A stretch of DNA of 13,988 bases, from NCBI GenBank assembly GCA_030667885.1, contig DAOUVA010000047.1, positions 1 through 13,988 of the forward strand, read 5' to 3'. The notes under the pieces are model-generated. The model was not told the DNA's origin. It saw only the letters and a program-made list of their open reading frames with translations, and did not search any database. Positions 11,983-13,988 of the stretch are shown here, one piece after another (position 1 is the first letter of the stretch; every line of letters starts with the position of its first letter). Origin of the DNA: Phycisphaerae bacterium (GTDB lineage Bacteria > Planctomycetota > Phycisphaerae > Sedimentisphaerales > Anaerobacaceae). A program made the position numbers and the translations under genes.

Positions 11983-13988
11983 ATGAACCAGGCAATTAAT
12001 ACGTGCATAACAGGTTTAAACAGTTTCGGCCAGGGATTCTGGGATTATGCAGCGGGCATATTTATCCAGGCCAGTGTGCTGATTATTTTGTTGCTGATCA
12101 TTGATTTTTTGCTGCGAAAGCGAATACGAGCAGTATTCCGTTATTGTCTGTGGATGCTGGTATTTATAAAACTTATTCTGCCGGCTTCTTTCTCGTTACC
12201 AACCGGAATCGGATCTTGGATGGGGGATTATTTTCCAAATGAAGTTTCGATGGCAAAGTGGATACCGCAGACAGAAGAATTTGTACCTACAACTCTTAAC
12301 ATACATCAACGTCCGATTCTTTTACAACCGGTTGTGACAAATGAAACCGCAGTTAGTGACATATTTCAAGGGTATATTCCTTTAGAGACACCCATGATGA
12401 ACGAAACGGCGGCTACTGGGATAGAACTTGAGGCTATTTCCTGGCAGGGCTTGGTATTTTCAGGCTGGCTTGTTGGGATGCTGGTTCTTTTAGGATTACT
12501 TATTAAGCGGGTTTATTTTGTCAGAGGGCTGATTGCTAAAAGCAAACCTGCAAATGAGAGATTGCATAAGACACTGGATGAATGTCGTTGCCAGATTGGT
12601 ATTCGCCAAAATATTGAATTGAGGTTGTCTGGCAATACGCATAGTCCTGCTGTTTGCGGATTATTTAAGCCAACTATTTTAATACCGGCCGTGTTGCTTA
12701 AAAAGTTATCGCAAAAGAAACTAAAGGCTGTTTTGATTCACGAACTTGCTCATATCAAGCGGGACGATATTTGGGTGAACCTGCTGCAAACAATATTACA
12801 GATTGTTCACTTCTACAATCCCTTTGTATGGATTGCAAACGCAATGGTTCACAGAGCCAGGGAACAAGCCGTTGACGAAATGGTACTCGTTACGCTCAAC
12901 CCCGAAACTAAGAATTACAGTAATATGCTGATTGATATAGCGGAAATGGCGTTTTGGAAGCCGAAATTCGGTTTACGTCTTATTGGCGTAGTAGAATCAA
13001 AGAAGGCTTTAGAAAGGAGAATTAATCACATGTTAAACAGACCTGTACCAAAAAGTTCAAAACTTGGAAATCTTGGATTAGTCGCAATTGTTGTTATTGG
13101 TGCTATTGTTTTGCCGATGGGTCGCAATCCCGCGGAGCAAACCGCTTTAGCAGCATCTGTTAACGATGAACGAATTGAAGACAACAAAATCGTACCTGGG
13201 ATTCGTGTCGGGGAGTATACGTTTGGCATTAGCGAGGATGATGTGTTGGAAAGTTTGGGAAAACCAAAGTGGATTTTCTACGGAAGCGAAAGGTACACTC
13301 TCGACAATCTTCCAAGAATGTATTACATGGTTTTTGATGATGTTTCCTTCCGGATACACGACGATTCAGTCAAAGAGATGACCGCAATAAGCCCTTATTA
13401 CAAATTCGCCAACGGATTGGGAGTTGGTGATTCGGAGCAGAAAATCAAACAAGTCTTCGGTGAAGACTTTAAAATTAAAGAAACCAAGTGGAAAGATTTT
13501 CTCGCCTACGAGGATAAAGGCCTTGTGTTTGAAATCAACAAACGCGACAGAACGGTCATGGAGATAAATGTTTCACCCATCGAGAGTTCAAAATCTTATA
13601 AAAACACGGATATTGTTAACAAGATAATCGTTCCTGGCATGCGAGTTGGTGACTATACATTTGACATGAGCAAAGACGATGTGTTGGAAACTCTTGGAAA
13701 ACCAAAGAGAATTTTCTATGGAGATAAAAGATACACTCTCGACAATCTTCCGAGACAGTATTTTATGCACTTTGGTGATGTTTCCTTTCATATAGTTGAT
13801 GATTCGGTCAATGGGATTACTGCGCTAAGCCCTTCCTACACATTAACCAATGGATTGAGAGTTGGTGATTCGGAGCAGAAAATTAAACAAGTCTTAGGTG
13901 ACGACTTTAAAATTGAAGAAACCAAGTGGAAAGATTTTCTCTCCTACAAGGATGAAGGCCTCATGTTTGAAATTCACAAACAGGATCG
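11983..13988 (+). CDS. BlaR1-type M56 membrane metallopeptidase with tandem sensor repeats (partial, runs off the right edge)
   Basis: At least 668 residues, open to the window end. GGGAG at 11970-11974, eight bases before ATG 11983, supports the start. Predicted membrane helices are at about 27-45, 51-70, 152-178 and 365-381. The zinc-protease domain has HELAH at 253-257 (H253, H257, catalytic E254), with REQAVDE at 293-299 as the expected site of the third ligand (E294). Most relatives have Cys where V297 stands. Upstream, GNTHSPAVCGLFKPTILIP (217-235) is typical of M56 BlaR1/MecR1 proteins. After the last helix the chain should be outside the membrane and holds two copies of a 120-residue unit, at 403-522 and 549-668. 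No penicillin-binding SxxK domain is visible so far. The likely role is to sense an envelope or extracellular signal and cleave the BlaI repressor. Confidence 0.88.
   Translation, partial: MNQAINTCITGLNSFGQGFWDYAAGIFIQASVLIILLLIIDFLLRKRIRAVFRYCLWMLVFIKLILPASFSLPTGIGSWMGDYFPNEVSMAKWIPQTEEFVPTTLNIHQRPILLQPVVTNETAVSDIFQGYIPLETPMMNETAATGIELEAISWQGLVFSGWLVGMLVLLGLLIKRVYFVRGLIAKSKPANERLHKTLDECRCQIGIRQNIELRLSGNTHSPAVCGLFKPTILIPAVLLKKLSQKKLKAVLIHELAHIKRDDIWVNLLQTILQIVHFYNPFVWIANAMVHRAREQAVDEMVLVTLNPETKNYSNMLIDIAEMAFWKPKFGLRLIGVVESKKALERRINHMLNRPVPKSSKLGNLGLVAIVVIGAIVLPMGRNPAEQTALAASVNDERIEDNKIVPGIRVGEYTFGISEDDVLESLGKPKWIFYGSERYTLDNLPRMYYMVFDDVSFRIHDDSVKEMTAISPYYKFANGLGVGDSEQKIKQVFGEDFKIKETKWKDFLAYEDKGLVFEINKRDRTVMEINVSPIESSKSYKNTDIVNKIIVPGMRVGDYTFDMSKDDVLETLGKPKRIFYGDKRYTLDNLPRQYFMHFGDVSFHIVDDSVNGITALSPSYTLTNGLRVGDSEQKIKQVLGDDFKIEETKWKDFLSYKDEGLMFEIHKQD
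13189..13986 (+). repeat. Tandem in-frame duplication of the M56 sensor unit (period 438 bp)
   Basis: Codons 403-522 (13189-13548) and 549-668 (13627-13986) align without gaps; by hand count 87 of 120 residues match. At the DNA level 13423-13500 and 13861-13938 match at 74 of 78 bases. Each unit has two halves built on a similar G-x-x-V-G motif: VPGIRVGEYTF with DDVLESLGKPK, and NGLGVGDSEQKIKQVFG. The second copy is cut by the window end, so more copies may follow. Confidence 0.9.

Noticed and set aside
13026..13791. Several minus-strand open frames opposite the M56 gene
   Set aside because: They mirror the tandem repeat on the coding strand and lack start signals; the plus-strand frame is continuous for 668 codons.
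11527..13988. Beta-lactam resistance operon
   Set aside because: BlaI and M56 families alone do not show it; no beta-lactamase or penicillin-binding domain is visible in the window.

Overview
The window looks like a chromosomal segment of a Planctomycetota-type bacterium, probably near the Phycisphaerae. This is inferred from gene families, not from a marker-gene search. The clues are a type II prepilin with the AFTLIELLVVIA segment, a planctomycete-type ECF sigma factor, a secreted DUF1080 protein, a secreted PQQ-like propeller with EF-hands, and the C-terminal tail of a sulfatase, all within about 5 kb. No rRNA, tRNA, CRISPR array or insertion sequence was recognised.

Positions 1-6600 are housekeeping. 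On the minus strand are rnr (RNase R), rpsT (ribosomal protein S20) and a long cytoplasmic TPR protein. The TPR gene and rpsT form a probable operon ending in a good intrinsic terminator at 2564-2608. On the plus strand are glyA (serine hydroxymethyltransferase) and a COG4112-like NUDIX protein. The TPR-rpsT and glyA-NUDIX units diverge from a compact promoter region at 4459-4533. rnr has a near-consensus promoter whose -10 box lies only 8 bases before the ATG, which predicts a leaderless or nearly leaderless mRNA.

Positions 6730-11055 form a minus-strand accessory block of envelope and secreted functions. In transcription order it holds a DUF1080 protein, an ECF sigma factor that keeps region 2 but has lost region 4, a prepilin-like pseudopilin, a 55-codon sulfatase C-terminal remnant, and a PQQ-like propeller with a pair of EF-hand loops. 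The truncated sigma factor and the sulfatase stub suggest that a once larger sigma/prepilin/sulfatase locus has been eroding.

Positions 11056-13988 are a regulatory island. A 471-base intergenic region leads into blaI (BlaI/MecI-type repressor) and a membrane M56 metallopeptidase of the BlaR1 type. A perfect 12-base palindrome overlaps the blaI promoter and is the likely autoregulatory operator. The M56 protein does not carry an evident penicillin-binding domain in the part seen. Instead, its outer part holds two tandem copies of a 120-residue unit, 87/120 identical and unusually similar at the DNA level, and the gene runs off the right edge. This repressor/protease pair with a freshly duplicated sensor is the most interesting system in the window.
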